A DNA stretch of 64,000 nucleotides. Origin: Scatolibacter rhodanostii (GTDB lineage Bacteria; Bacillota; Clostridia; Oscillospirales; Acutalibacteraceae). Location of the stretch: assembly GCF_900197595.1 (NCBI RefSeq), contig NZ_FZLO01000001.1, forward strand, positions 434,001 to 498,000, given 5' to 3'. How positions within the stretch are numbered: position 1 is the first letter of the stretch; each line of letters starts with the position of its first letter. The position numbers and the translations under genes are program-made. Positions 8,496-17,511 of this stretch are shown here, piece after piece. Under the pieces are notes generated by a model that saw only the letters and a list, made by a program, of their open reading frames with translations, did not search any database and was not told the DNA's origin.

Positions 8496-11141
8496 ATGGA
8501 GCATAAACTGACAATAGGTATTCTGGCACATGTTGATGCAGGCAAGACAACTCTGTCAGAGGCGTTGCTTTATACAAGTGGAAAAATTGGGAAACCAGGG
8601 CGTGTAGATAATCAAAATGCTTATTTGGATACGGAACAGCTTGAAAAACAACGAGGAATCACAATTTTTTCTAAACAGGCTGTCTTTGAATGGAAAGACA
8701 AGCAAGTCACTTTGCTGGATACTCCCGGTCATATCGACTTTTCAGCCGAAATGGAGCGTACACTTAGTGTCCTTGACTATGCTGTGCTTGTGATTAGCGC
8801 AGCAGATGGCGTACAAGAACATACTAGAACCGTTTGGCGACTTTTGAAATCTCATGGTGTTCCTGTGTTTTTATTTGTCAATAAAATGGATCAAGCGGGT
8901 GTTTCAAAAGAGCTTGTTTTTAAAGAAATGATACAGAAATTATCTGAAAATATAGTGGATTTTACAGTAGAAAACAATGACAATTTTTTTGAACAACTAG
9001 CACTTTGTGACGAAGAATTATTAAAACTGTACCTAACCAGCGGGAATATCACGGAAAAAAGCATTGCGAAGTCGATTCAAAAACGTAAAGTTTTTCCTTG
9101 CTTTTTTGGTTCTGCATTAAAGTTAACTGGTATACAAGAGTTTATGGAAGCTCTTTCTCGCTACACGCACGTGACCGCCTATCCAAACGATTTTGGGGCC
9201 AAAGTGTTTAAAATCACACGGGATGAACAAGGAAATCGTCTAACGCATATGAAAATTACCGGAGGAATTCTGAAAGTTAAAGACAGTTTAACTTTTGATT
9301 CGCTGTCTGAAAAGGTGAATCAAATTCGCATTTATTCGGGGCAAAGATATGAAACAGTCGGCGAGGTTAGCGCTGGCACCATATGCGCTGTGACAGGTTT
9401 GACAGAAAGTCAGGCCGGCATAGGAATTGGCAAAGAAAAAAGTGTGCTATTTCCGGCACCTGTGCTAGAACCGGTCCTTTCTTATCGAATTTTTCTGCCT
9501 GAAAACTGTGATCCCGCTGTTATCATGCCAAAACTTCGTCAGCTTGAAGAAGAAGAACCAGCGCTTCACCTCATTTGGGACGAGCAGCTTCATGAGATTC
9601 AAGCGCAGCTGATGGGAGAAGTGCAAACGGAGATTTTAAAGAGCTTGATTTTAGAGCGATTTGGCGTAGTGGTATCTTTTGGGGAGGGAAACATCGTTTA
9701 TAAAGAAACGATTCAAAATAAAGTTGAAGGAGTAGGACACTTTGAGCCGTTGCGCCATTATGCAGAGGTGCATTTGATTATAGAACCCGCTGTGCAAGGC
9801 AGTGGCCTGCTATTTGAAAGTCAATGCAGTGAAGATTTATTGGCAAAAAACTGGCAAAGGCTAGTGATGACACATTTAAAAGAAAAGAGCCATAAGGGTG
9901 TTTTAGCAGGATTTCCGATTACTGACATGAAAATTATATTGGCAAGTGGTAGAGCTCATAATAAACATACCGAGGGCGGTGACTTTCGAGAGGCAACCTA
10001 TCGTGCCGTTCGTCAAGGCTTAAAGTCGGCAAAATCTGTGCTGCTAGAGCCGTATTATGCGTTTGAATTAGATATTCCCGAGAACAATCTAGGCAGAGCA
10101 ATCAGTGATATTGAAAAGCTTCATGGCACTTTTGAAATATCGCATACCCGCGATAATAGAGTTGTTATTACCGGAAAAGCGCCTGTTTCCACTATGCGCA
10201 ACTATAATCAAGAGGTAATCGCTTATACAAGAGGACAAGGGAGATTGTTTTGCAATTTGTCAGGGTATGAGCCTTGCCATAATGAGCAAGAAGTCGTTGG
10301 CGAAATAGGATATGACTCTGAACGAGATTTGGAGAATCCTACAGGCTCAATTTTTTGTGCCCATGGCGCCGGTTATTTTGTGGAATGGAATCATGTACAG
10401 GAACATATGCACCTTGCAAGCAGTTTGGCGATAGAAAAGGCGGCAGAAAGCCAAATAGAAACCGATATTAGCAATGATTCTGAAAAATGGATAAGTCCTG
10501 AAGAGATTCAAGCAATATTGCAGAAAAGCGTCTATGCCAATAAGGGCAAGAAATCCGTGTGGAAAAATAATTCATCACAGGTTCAAGAATATCCTCGATT
10601 TCAAGGTGCAAAAACGCCTAAGATAAAGAAGAAAAAATATTTATTAGTTGATGGCTACAATATTATTCATGCTTGGCCGGAACTCTATGAATTGCTGGAA
10701 AGTGGAAACATGGAAGGAGCACGCATGAAGTTGTTGGATATACTGGGAAATTACCAATCTATCTCACAGCAAACAATTATATTGGTCTTCGACGCCTATA
10801 GAGTACAAAATCATCAAGAAGAATCTTTTAAACACGCAGGTGTAGTGGTGGTATATACCAAAGAGGCTCAAACAGCCGACCAGTATATTGAAAAATTTGC
10901 CTACGACCATCAAAAAGATTACCACATCACAGTGGCAACGTCTGATGGGTTACAGCAAATTATTACAAGAGGAGCAGGATGTGAATTGCTCTCTGCCCGT
11001 GGCCTAAAAGCAGAAATTGATAGCGCAACGATTCAAATGCGGGAAGATTATGAGAAAATTAAAACCATTGAGCGAAATTTTTTGGGTGATTTCATTTCTG
11101 AACAAGAAAAAGAATCTATTAAGCAGTGGCTTGAAGAATAA
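8496..11141 (+). CDS. TetM/EF-G-like translational GTPase fused to a C-terminal YacP/Rae1-type NYN nuclease domain
   Basis: 881 aa. Residues ~1-650 are a ribosomal-protection-type GTPase: P-loop AHVDAGKTT (11-19), DTPGH (75-79), NKMD (129-132), then EF-G domains II-V. The domain-IV loop that carries YSPVSTPADF in TetM reads SGRAHNKHTEGGDFR here (484-498), so tetracycline protection should not be assumed. Residues ~712-881 are a NYN/PIN-like domain beginning YLLVDGYNIIHAW, with Asp719 and Asn722 in the acidic active-site motif, and later VFDAYR and TADQYIEKFA. This matches YacP/Rae1, which in Bacillus subtilis is a ribosome-dependent mRNA endonuclease (family knowledge). A ribosome-targeting GTPase coupled to A-site mRNA cleavage is my inference. 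Monocistronic. Confidence 0.88.
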   Translation: MEHKLTIGILAHVDAGKTTLSEALLYTSGKIGKPGRVDNQNAYLDTEQLEKQRGITIFSKQAVFEWKDKQVTLLDTPGHIDFSAEMERTLSVLDYAVLVISAADGVQEHTRTVWRLLKSHGVPVFLFVNKMDQAGVSKELVFKEMIQKLSENIVDFTVENNDNFFEQLALCDEELLKLYLTSGNITEKSIAKSIQKRKVFPCFFGSALKLTGIQEFMEALSRYTHVTAYPNDFGAKVFKITRDEQGNRLTHMKITGGILKVKDSLTFDSLSEKVNQIRIYSGQRYETVGEVSAGTICAVTGLTESQAGIGIGKEKSVLFPAPVLEPVLSYRIFLPENCDPAVIMPKLRQLEEEEPALHLIWDEQLHEIQAQLMGEVQTEILKSLILERFGVVVSFGEGNIVYKETIQNKVEGVGHFEPLRHYAEVHLIIEPAVQGSGLLFESQCSEDLLAKNWQRLVMTHLKEKSHKGVLAGFPITDMKIILASGRAHNKHTEGGDFREATYRAVRQGLKSAKSVLLEPYYAFELDIPENNLGRAISDIEKLHGTFEISHTRDNRVVITGKAPVSTMRNYNQEVIAYTRGQGRLFCNLSGYEPCHNEQEVVGEIGYDSERDLENPTGSIFCAHGAGYFVEWNHVQEHMHLASSLAIEKAAESQIETDISNDSEKWISPEEIQAILQKSVYANKGKKSVWKNNSSQVQEYPRFQGAKTPKIKKKKYLLVDGYNIIHAWPELYELLESGNMEGARMKLLDILGNYQSISQQTIILVFDAYRVQNHQEESFKHAGVVVVYTKEAQTADQYIEKFAYDHQKDYHITVATSDGLQQIITRGAGCELLSARGLKAEIDSATIQMREDYEKIKTIERNFLGDFISEQEKESIKQWLEE

Positions 11142-11157
11142 ATGATTTGAGAAATTT

Positions 11158-11207
11158 AAAAAAGCCGATATGTCTTCTTTAATCAAGGAAGATATATCGG
11201 CTTTTTT
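11158..11207. terminator. Bidirectional terminator between convergent genes
   Basis: 20-bp stem starting AAAAAAGCCGATATG on the left (11158-11177) and ending ATATCGGCTTTTTT on the right (11188-11207). A and T runs on both sides serve the GTPase gene on + and the MFS gene on -. Confidence 0.85.
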
Positions 11208-11236
11208 ATAGTTAAAGACATTATGAGATTAGTGGA

Positions 11237-12424
11237 TCAAGCTTTGATTTTTGGCGTTTTCTTCATAAGCAATATGCCAAAAATGAGAAGAACAGGGAAT
11301 AGGATACCTGACAAAATCCCGGTTTTAAGGTTGTTGTTTGCAGCGCTTGAAACAAAACCAACAAGAGTAGGGCCTACCGAACAACCTAAATCACCCGCCA
11401 GTGCAAGAAAAGCAAACATTGCAGTTCCGCCACCTTTTATAGAGGCGGAGGCAATACTGAAAGAACCGGGCCATAAAATACCCACAGACAAACCGCAAAT
11501 TCCACATCCGATAAGGCCTAGAATAGGTAGAGGGGATAAGGAAATGACTAAATAAGAAAACACACAGAGAATAGAACTGTAAACCATGAATTTCTCTAGA
11601 TTGATTTTTTCCCCGTATTTGCCATAAATGAGCCTAGCTAAACCCATCATAACCGCAAAAAACATAGGTCCAGCTAAATCGCCCACAGTTTTAGTAACTT
11701 GCAATCCTTGTTCTGCAAAGGTAGAGGCCCATTGGCTAACAGCCTGTTCGCTCGCGCCGGCGCAAACCATTAAAAGCATTAATATCCAGAAAATTTTATT
11801 TTGGATAAGAGCTTTAATAGTGAAAGTAGCTTCGTTTTCATCTACCAAAGAAGCAATAGGTACTTTAGTAAAGATAAAAGTATTGATAATGGGAATTGAT
11901 GCCCATAATAGTGCCAGTATTTTCCAGTTAACAATACCAAATAGCGAGAAATAAATCGTTGAAATCAAAACGACGCCAACTTGTCCCCAGCAATAAAAAG
12001 AATGCAGTAGGCTCATGGTTTTTTCTTTGTTGTCACTTGGGCAGGCCTCTACCGTAGGGCTAATCAGTACTTCCAATAAGCCTCCACCTGCAGCATAGAC
12101 CATAACAGCAACTAATAGACCTACAAATGGATCGGCAAATAATTCCGGTAAAAAAGTTAAAGAGATTAGACCTATGGCAGATAAGATATGAGCCATTACA
12201 AGGGCAGGACGATACCCGATTTTATCAATGAATCCAGCAGAAATGAAATCTACAACAAGTTGTAAACCAAAATTAAGGGTAATTAGCATGGTGATTTTAG
12301 TCAGAGGAATATCATAAGTCTTTTGGAAGGTTAAGAAAAGGAGAGGAGCAAAGTTGTTAACAATTGCTTGCACAATATAACCTGTAAAACAGGCGTATAT
12401 TGTTTTTTGGTAATTAGGTTTCAT
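11237..12424 (-). CDS. MFS transporter (sugar/FucP-like permease family)
   Basis: 395 aa with about 12 hydrophobic segments. I place the start at the ATG ending at 12424 (MKPNYQKTIYACF), preceded by GGAGG; the longer open frame upstream lacks a ribosome binding site. Recognisable MFS features are DFISAGFIDKIGYRPA after the second membrane segment and a repeat-like Gly-rich stretch around GLIGCGICGLSVGILWPGS. Proteins of this form in Clostridia are usually annotated as fucose-permease-like. The nearby rhamnulokinase and fucosidase genes are compatible with sugar transport, but the substrate is unproven. It stands alone between a terminator and the tRNA genes. Confidence 0.85.
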   Translation of the reverse strand: MKPNYQKTIYACFTGYIVQAIVNNFAPLLFLTFQKTYDIPLTKITMLITLNFGLQLVVDFISAGFIDKIGYRPALVMAHILSAIGLISLTFLPELFADPFVGLLVAVMVYAAGGGLLEVLISPTVEACPSDNKEKTMSLLHSFYCWGQVGVVLISTIYFSLFGIVNWKILALLWASIPIINTFIFTKVPIASLVDENEATFTIKALIQNKIFWILMLLMVCAGASEQAVSQWASTFAEQGLQVTKTVGDLAGPMFFAVMMGLARLIYGKYGEKINLEKFMVYSSILCVFSYLVISLSPLPILGLIGCGICGLSVGILWPGSFSIASASIKGGGTAMFAFLALAGDLGCSVGPTLVGFVSSAANNNLKTGILSGILFPVLLIFGILLMKKTPKIKA

Positions 12425-12570
12425 CAAGAGCCTCCGTGGTTGCATTGAGCAAGTGTAGTTTATGCTGTAGTCATTAAAAAGGTGAGAATATTCTATTATG
12501 TTATCAGAAATTATATCTGCAGATAGAAAAAGCCCTGATAAACACAATGTTCATCAGGGCTTCTAAATAT

Positions 12571-12645
12571 TGGCTGGGCCGGTGGGATTCGAACACACGC
12601 GTGATGGAGTCAAAGTCCATTGCCTTACCGCTTGGCTACGGCCCA
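12571..12645 (-). tRNA. tRNA-Gln (anticodon TTG)
   Basis: Reading the minus strand, the acceptor TGGGCCG pairs with CGGCCCA and encoded GCCA follows. The U1-A72 pair is typical of Gln tRNAs. D arm GCCAAGCGGTAAGGC; anticodon stem-loop ATGGA-CTTTGAC-TCCAT, anticodon TTG. The T stem GTGTG/CCCAC contains one T-C mismatch (position 52-62). Confidence 0.93.
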
Positions 12646-12687
12646 TTATTTAAGCACGAAGCAAAGACCTCGTGCTTTTTTTAAAAG

Positions 12688-12765
12688 TGGGGTGGAAGAT
12701 GGGATTCGAACCCACGATCTCCAGTGCCACAAACTGGCGCTTTAACCGACTAAGCTACATCCACC
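12688..12765 (-). tRNA. tRNA-His (anticodon GTG)
   Basis: Minus strand: an extra G(-1) faces C73, acceptor GTGGATG/CTTCCAC with a U6-U67 mismatch, anticodon stem-loop CCAGT-TTGTGGC-ACTGG with anticodon GTG, T arm GTGGG-TTCGAAT-CCCAT, and encoded CCA. It is transcribed ahead of tRNA-Gln. Confidence 0.94.
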
Positions 12766-12796
12766 ATATTTTGTCACTCGTTTAAGCGACTTACAC

Positions 12797-12825
12797 AGTA
12801 TAGCAAAAAAAACCTTTTTTGGCAA
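12797..12825 (-). promoter_or_regulatory. Promoter of the tRNA-His/tRNA-Gln unit
   Basis: On the minus strand TTGCCA (12825-12820), 17-nt spacer, TATACT (12802-12797), about 32 nt upstream of tRNA-His. Confidence 0.7.
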
Positions 12826-12975
12826 GTCCTTTTTTTGATTTTTTGGTAAAAATATTGTGGAAGAAAAAAGAGGTATTTTGTGCAAACATCTGAAAACATA
12901 CTATATAATTGCCTTTTTAGTGAAAAATATACGCTTAAACAGCAGAAAAGCAATAACACTTTTTTATAAAGAATA

Positions 12976-13022
12976 AAAACCAGAACAAAGGCTTTTGTAT
13001 CTTAAGCGCTTGTTCTGATTTT
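12976..13022 (-). terminator. Terminator of the S1-domain gene
   Basis: Inverted repeat AAAACCAGAACAA (12976-12988) / TTGTTCTGATTTT (13010-13022). In the minus orientation it is followed by T-rich sequence just after the S1 gene stop. Confidence 0.7.
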
Positions 13023-13032
13023 AAACTCATTA

Positions 13033-13974
13033 CTAAATTTTTGCAAATGATTCTGTGAAATCAGTAAAAATTTCTTTTTCGCATTCAGGAGGAGAGTATG
13101 TAAATTTGTCAATATGCTGGTCAAGGAAAAAATATTGAGGCATATGAGGTTTTTGTGTCTCCGCTTCAAGCGTTTCAATGATAATCAATTTAATTTTCAT
13201 TTTAGAGGGTAAAATACTTTTAATAAAAACAGTAGCTCTTTGACCAGGTACTACACCTGCTTTAAGTTCAGCTAACCCAGCTAGGTTAGGGGTCAATTCT
13301 ACAAAAATGCCATAGCTTTCGACACTTCTTACGATACCAGAGACGGTTTCTCCTGCTGAGAAATGTTCCGCGTTTTCTTTCCATGTGCCAAGCAGTTCTT
13401 TATGGGAAAGAGTAATTCTTCCTTTTTCAGAAGATTTTACAATAGCTTTAAAATACATTCCGGGTAAAAAACGCTCGCTTGGATGTTCAATGCGAGACAC
13501 AGAGATGGAATCAATGGGCAAAAGAGCAACAATGCCGCAGCCAATGTCGGCAAATACACCAAAAGCTTCTAAATGAGTTACTTTTGCATCAATGACATCA
13601 CCCAGTGCAAGTTGAGAGATGTATTCATCTTTGCATTTCTGCTGTACTTCACGGCGAGAGAGAATGGCCATTGCTTCGCCTTTTTCTGTACGTATAAATT
13701 CCTTAATGACAAAGCATACTGGATGGTTTACACGAGATAAAATAGCAATATCCCTCATGGTACCTTCTTTAATCCCTAATGCGCCCTCTTCTCGGGGAAT
13801 AATACCTTTCATGCACAATAAATCCACCACTAAATTGTGTTTGCTGTCACACATAACCGCACGAGCTTCTAAGATTTTACCAGACTGACAAGCATCGGCA
13901 AGGTTTGCCTCAGAAATGAAAGCGTTTTGGTTTTCAGGGGTGTCGATTAGTCTTCCTTCCGGATAGAAGTTCAT
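13033..13974 (-). CDS. S1 RNA-binding-domain protein (RpsA-like, three OB folds)
   Basis: 313 aa. Three S1/OB-fold units can be traced: a degenerate one in the first third (EARAVMCDSKHNLVVDL), a clear second (GDVIDAKVTHLEAFGVFAD) and a clear third (GETVSGIVRSVESYGIFVE). The spacing resembles short ribosomal-S1 homologues of Clostridia rather than full-length S1. It probably binds mRNA or associates with the ribosome. The ATG ending at 13974 has AAGGAGGT upstream. Monocistronic, with its own terminator. Confidence 0.85.
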   Translation of the reverse strand: MNFYPEGRLIDTPENQNAFISEANLADACQSGKILEARAVMCDSKHNLVVDLLCMKGIIPREEGALGIKEGTMRDIAILSRVNHPVCFVIKEFIRTEKGEAMAILSRREVQQKCKDEYISQLALGDVIDAKVTHLEAFGVFADIGCGIVALLPIDSISVSRIEHPSERFLPGMYFKAIVKSSEKGRITLSHKELLGTWKENAEHFSAGETVSGIVRSVESYGIFVELTPNLAGLAELKAGVVPGQRATVFIKSILPSKMKIKLIIIETLEAETQKPHMPQYFFLDQHIDKFTYSPPECEKEIFTDFTESFAKI

Positions 13975-14140
13975 TTTTCTACCTCCTTGTTATTATCCCA
14001 AAAATTGATTTTGGCTAGACCTTTTTATATCCCAAATATATGAACAAAAGATACAGAAAAGAACTCACTTCTTCTATTGAATAATCTTCAATTTTGTTAT
14101 ACAATTAAACTTAATTTTGAAAATGAAAGGACGTAATGAT

Positions 14141-14992
14141 TTGAAAAAAATATTGAGCTTGGCCTTGGCAATGCTTATGACGGCAACATTTGCCGGCTGT
14201 GGCGCGTCACAAAAATCGGGAGATAATAAAGCTGGGAACGTGCTTGAAACGGCCGATCAGCTAGTGGAAGCAAAAGACTTAGTTCCTGCTAAAACAGATA
14301 AAAAAGTAGGATACCAGTTGGAAGACCCTGAAAAAGGAGAAGAAATTGCTGTTGTTACACTAGAAAACGGAAAGTCCTTTAAGATTCGATTTTTCCCAAA
14401 TGAAGCCCCTAAGACTGTCTATAATTTTAAAAAGCATGCAATTGATGGCTACTATAATGGACTCACTTTTCACCGTGTTATTTCAAATTTTATGATTCAG
14501 GGCGGAGACCCTAATGGTAATGGAACAGGTGGAACCAGTGTGTGGGATGGTAGCTTTGAAGATGAATTCAGCAAGAATTTAATCAATATTAACGGTTCAA
14601 TCTCCATGGCAAATAGCGGACAAAACACGAACGGCAGTCAGTTTTTCATTAATAATACGCAGACTAGCGGAGATATCAATTGGGATATGTACCAGCAGTA
14701 TTATGATCTTCTAGAGTCTGACCCGAATACGTTTATGCAGTATACAGGCCGAAAAGGTTGGCTGGATATGAAAAATGCAGGTGATGACTATAAAGAGCTT
14801 TATAATACAAATGGCGGTAACCCCACTTTAGATGGAGGATATACCACTGACGCCATAGGCCACACAGTGTTTGCGCAAGTCTTTGAGGGAATGGATGTTG
14901 TTACTGAAATCTCTAATGTACCAACAGGTGAGTCAGATGTTCCCATTGAGCCTGTTGTTATTCAATCAATAGAGATTGTTGTATATGAATGA
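14141..14992 (+). CDS. Peptidyl-prolyl cis-trans isomerase lipoprotein (cyclophilin type)
   Basis: Extracytoplasmic foldase, 283 aa from the TTG at 14141, chosen for AAAGGACG at 14126-14133; an in-frame ATG at 14123 is the alternative. Lipoprotein signal [12 protein letters not shown]...FAGCG with the lipidated Cys, then a linker, then a cyclophilin domain: [54 protein letters not shown]. An insertion of about 60 residues (around [20 protein letters not shown]) lies between the QFFI strand and the [14 protein letters not shown] motif and lengthens the domain. Confidence 0.92.
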   Translation: MKKILSLALAMLMTATFAGCGASQKSGDNKAGNVLETADQLVEAKDLVPAKTDKKVGYQLEDPEKGEEIAVVTLENGKSFKIRFFPNEAPKTVYNFKKHAIDGYYNGLTFHRVISNFMIQGGDPNGNGTGGTSVWDGSFEDEFSKNLININGSISMANSGQNTNGSQFFINNTQTSGDINWDMYQQYYDLLESDPNTFMQYTGRKGWLDMKNAGDDYKELYNTNGGNPTLDGGYTTDAIGHTVFAQVFEGMDVVTEISNVPTGESDVPIEPVVIQSIEIVVYE

Positions 14993-15024
14993 TAAAGAAA
15001 TTTTAGAAGTAGAATAGTAAAGTT

Positions 15025-15067
15025 AAAACTTGGCACCACTCATTTATGAATGGTGCCAAGTTTTTTA
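15025..15067 (+). terminator. Terminator after the cyclophilin gene
   Basis: Perfect 14-bp stem AAAACTTGGCACCA / TGGTGCCAAGTTTT followed by TT. Confidence 0.85.
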
Positions 15068-15170
15068 TTTAAAATATGTAATTTCAATAGATTTTGCCAT
15101 ATAAATATACTATAATATATTTAATTTTATTGTAGCAAGTAAAAAGGGGATTAGTAAAGGAGTGGTTTTA

Positions 15171-16574
15171 ATGCGATATTATCTTGCGATAGATATTGGA
15201 GCATCTAGTGGGAGACATATTTTAGGTTGGGTTGAAAACGGCAAGATTAAAATTAAGGAGGTATACCGTTTTGACAATGTAAATTTTCAGCAGAATGGGT
15301 ATTTGGTTTGGGATACAAAAGCACTTTTTAAACATATTTTAAATGGAATGAAGCAATGTAAAGAACAGGGTAAAGTACCAGAGACAGTTGCTATTGACAC
15401 ATGGGGCGTTGACTATGTGCTGCTAGATGAAAAGGGTGAGGCATTGTCAGAAGCTGTGTGTTATCGTGACAAACGCACAAAGGAGGGTATCAAACAGGTT
15501 GAGGATATCTTGCCCTTTACTTCACTATATCAAATAGCTGGCATTCAGAATAATGCATTTAACACAGTCTATCAACTTATGGCAGAGAAACTGAAGCGCC
15601 CCGAAATGTTGCTGAAGGCAAAGCAGATATTGATGTTGCCAGCTTATTTCAACTATTTACTGACAGGTGAATGTAAAAATGAGTATACGCATGCAACAAC
15701 TACTTCGCTTGTCAATGCGAAAACAAAAACGTGGGATTCTTCGTTACTGAAAGCACTGGGATTTCCAGAAACAATTTTTGGGAAGCTTTATCAGCCTGGC
15801 ACCCTCGTAGGAAACTTGCTAGATGAAGTGCAGAAAGAAGTAGGATTTGACTGTTCGGTTATGTTAGCGGCCAGCCATGACACTGCTAGCGCTTATCTCT
15901 CAGTTCCGGCCAATAATGAAAGTGCCGCTTATCTGTCAAGCGGCACATGGAGTCTCTTAGGTACTGAAATAGAAGAACCAATTTTGTCAGAAGAAGCTCT
16001 AAAAGCAAATTTCAGCAACGAGGGTGGATTTAACTATCGCTATCGTTTCTTACAAAATATCATGGGGTTATGGCTTATCCAAAGTATACGCAGAAGCTTT
16101 GACAAAAAATACAGCTTTGCAGAACTTGAAATATTTGCTCGTCAAGAGGCTGATTTTGCAAGTATCATAGATGCCAATGATAACCGGTTCTTGAACCCTG
16201 AAAATATGATTGAAGAAGTTAAGCTGGCCTGTCACGAAAGTGGTCAAGCGGTTCCTGAAAACATTGGGCAATTGGTTCAGTGTGTCTATCAAAGTCTTGC
16301 TCAGTGTTATGCCAAAGCGGTTAAAGGACTTTCTGTCATAACAAACAAAATTTACACAGATATACATATTGTAGGGGGCGGTAGTAAAGATACTTACCTC
16401 AATCAACTGACTGCAAATTGCACAGGGTTACCTATTCATGCAGGACCTACCGAAGGAACGGTTATCGGCAATCTGATTTGTCAGATGATTGCCGCACAAG
16501 AATATAGCACCCTTGCAGAAGCGCGCCATGCAGTAAGAGAAAGTTTTGAAATCAAGACATATTTGCCCCAGTAA
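15171..16574 (+). CDS. rhaB: Rhamnulokinase
   Basis: Phosphorylates L-rhamnulose to L-rhamnulose 1-phosphate in rhamnose catabolism. FGGY-type kinase of 467 aa with the N-terminal ATPase motif AIDIGASSGRHILGW, AIDTWGVDYVLLDEKG, the catalytic-region HDTASAYL and the C-terminal HIVGGGSKDTYLNQLTANCTG. The start is the ATG at 15171 with TAAAGGAG upstream; an in-frame GTG at 15162 overlaps that site and is unlikely. It stands alone: no rhaA or rhaD is next to it. Confidence 0.93.
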   Translation: MRYYLAIDIGASSGRHILGWVENGKIKIKEVYRFDNVNFQQNGYLVWDTKALFKHILNGMKQCKEQGKVPETVAIDTWGVDYVLLDEKGEALSEAVCYRDKRTKEGIKQVEDILPFTSLYQIAGIQNNAFNTVYQLMAEKLKRPEMLLKAKQILMLPAYFNYLLTGECKNEYTHATTTSLVNAKTKTWDSSLLKALGFPETIFGKLYQPGTLVGNLLDEVQKEVGFDCSVMLAASHDTASAYLSVPANNESAAYLSSGTWSLLGTEIEEPILSEEALKANFSNEGGFNYRYRFLQNIMGLWLIQSIRRSFDKKYSFAELEIFARQEADFASIIDANDNRFLNPENMIEEVKLACHESGQAVPENIGQLVQCVYQSLAQCYAKAVKGLSVITNKIYTDIHIVGGGSKDTYLNQLTANCTGLPIHAGPTEGTVIGNLICQMIAAQEYSTLAEARHAVRESFEIKTYLPQ

Positions 16575-16641
16575 TTGCATGCTTTTATAGATACGGTCTT
16601 CCGCCAATGTTCAGGTATAGTTGCTAACTTTTTTCAGTATT

Positions 16642-17511
16642 TTATTCTAGAGCAAATCCGAAATAATTCTTTGCCCAATCAGAGTTTTTTTGCAGGAAGG
16701 GGATGGTTTTTTCATTCTCAAGCCATTTTATCATAGAGAATGGCTCTGTTCCTGAAGTGCGAAGAAAAGCTTCTGTACATGTTGTATGAGGAAGAAGCAG
16801 AGGCAAGAGAGACTCTAGCTGATTCTTGGAAAGTGAACTTTCTGTTATTTGCAAGATAGAATCAGACGAATAACAACATAAATATCCTCCCAACGCTTGA
16901 AGAATGAGCCCCCCGCTGCGAAGATATTCTGTATAAGCATACTGTTCATAGGCTTTATCAAATCGCACAGATTGGTAAAACCCAGAGAGATATTTGGTGC
17001 GCATTCGATAGAATTCAGAAAAAGGGCAATCTTTCATAGCCGGTTCTTCCATGACAGTACGGTCATCCACTATTAATTTTGTGGTAGAAGCAGAAGAAAA
17101 ACAGGTATAGCCAAGCTTAGCGTACATGGCAAAAAGAGGTTGAGTTGCCGGCACAAGCAGACAAAATTGCTTGTGCCGTTCTTTTGTAATACGACTGCAT
17201 TCTTGCTCTAAAGAGCGCATATAACCTTTACCTCGATAGGCGGGCAAAGTGGCAACGGCATAGATATAATACCCTGAATAGCTACCAAAAGGAGAGTGTA
17301 GCCTTGCGGGAATCATAGTAAGCATAGCCGCAGCTTCGCCCTGATTCAATAAGATGAGCGTGGAATCTTGTCCATGAATACCATTAAAAAAGGCATCAAT
17401 TGCCTCATCCATATCTTCAAAACAAACTTTCCACATTTTTTTAAGTGCAGGAATATCTTCAGGACGAGAGAATCGAATCTCTTCCGTTTTAATTTTTGAG
17501 AACGGCTTCAT
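16642..17511 (-). CDS. GNAT-family N-acetyltransferase (Eis-like N-terminal domain)
   Basis: 289 aa. The acetyl-CoA-binding motif is visible as AVATLPAYRGKGYMRSLEQE (about residues 86-105), preceded by the usual strand-helix pattern RPEDIPALKKMWKVCFED. The C-terminal ~150 residues resemble the second GNAT/SCP2-like half of Eis-type proteins. The gene overlaps the end of the DUF2156 gene by 23 nt, so the two are probably translationally coupled. Substrate unknown. Confidence 0.8.
   Translation of the reverse strand: MKPFSKIKTEEIRFSRPEDIPALKKMWKVCFEDMDEAIDAFFNGIHGQDSTLILLNQGEAAAMLTMIPARLHSPFGSYSGYYIYAVATLPAYRGKGYMRSLEQECSRITKERHKQFCLLVPATQPLFAMYAKLGYTCFSSASTTKLIVDDRTVMEEPAMKDCPFSEFYRMRTKYLSGFYQSVRFDKAYEQYAYTEYLRSGGLILQALGGYLCCYSSDSILQITESSLSKNQLESLLPLLLPHTTCTEAFLRTSGTEPFSMIKWLENEKTIPFLQKNSDWAKNYFGFALE

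Noticed and set aside
8496-11141. Calling the GTPase a tetracycline-resistance gene
   Set aside because: The loop that displaces the drug in TetM is not conserved, and no leader of the tet(M) type or mobile element is present.
11223-11954. Open frames on the + strand across the MFS gene
   Set aside because: They are shadows of the transporter codons; composition is atypical and no start signals are present.
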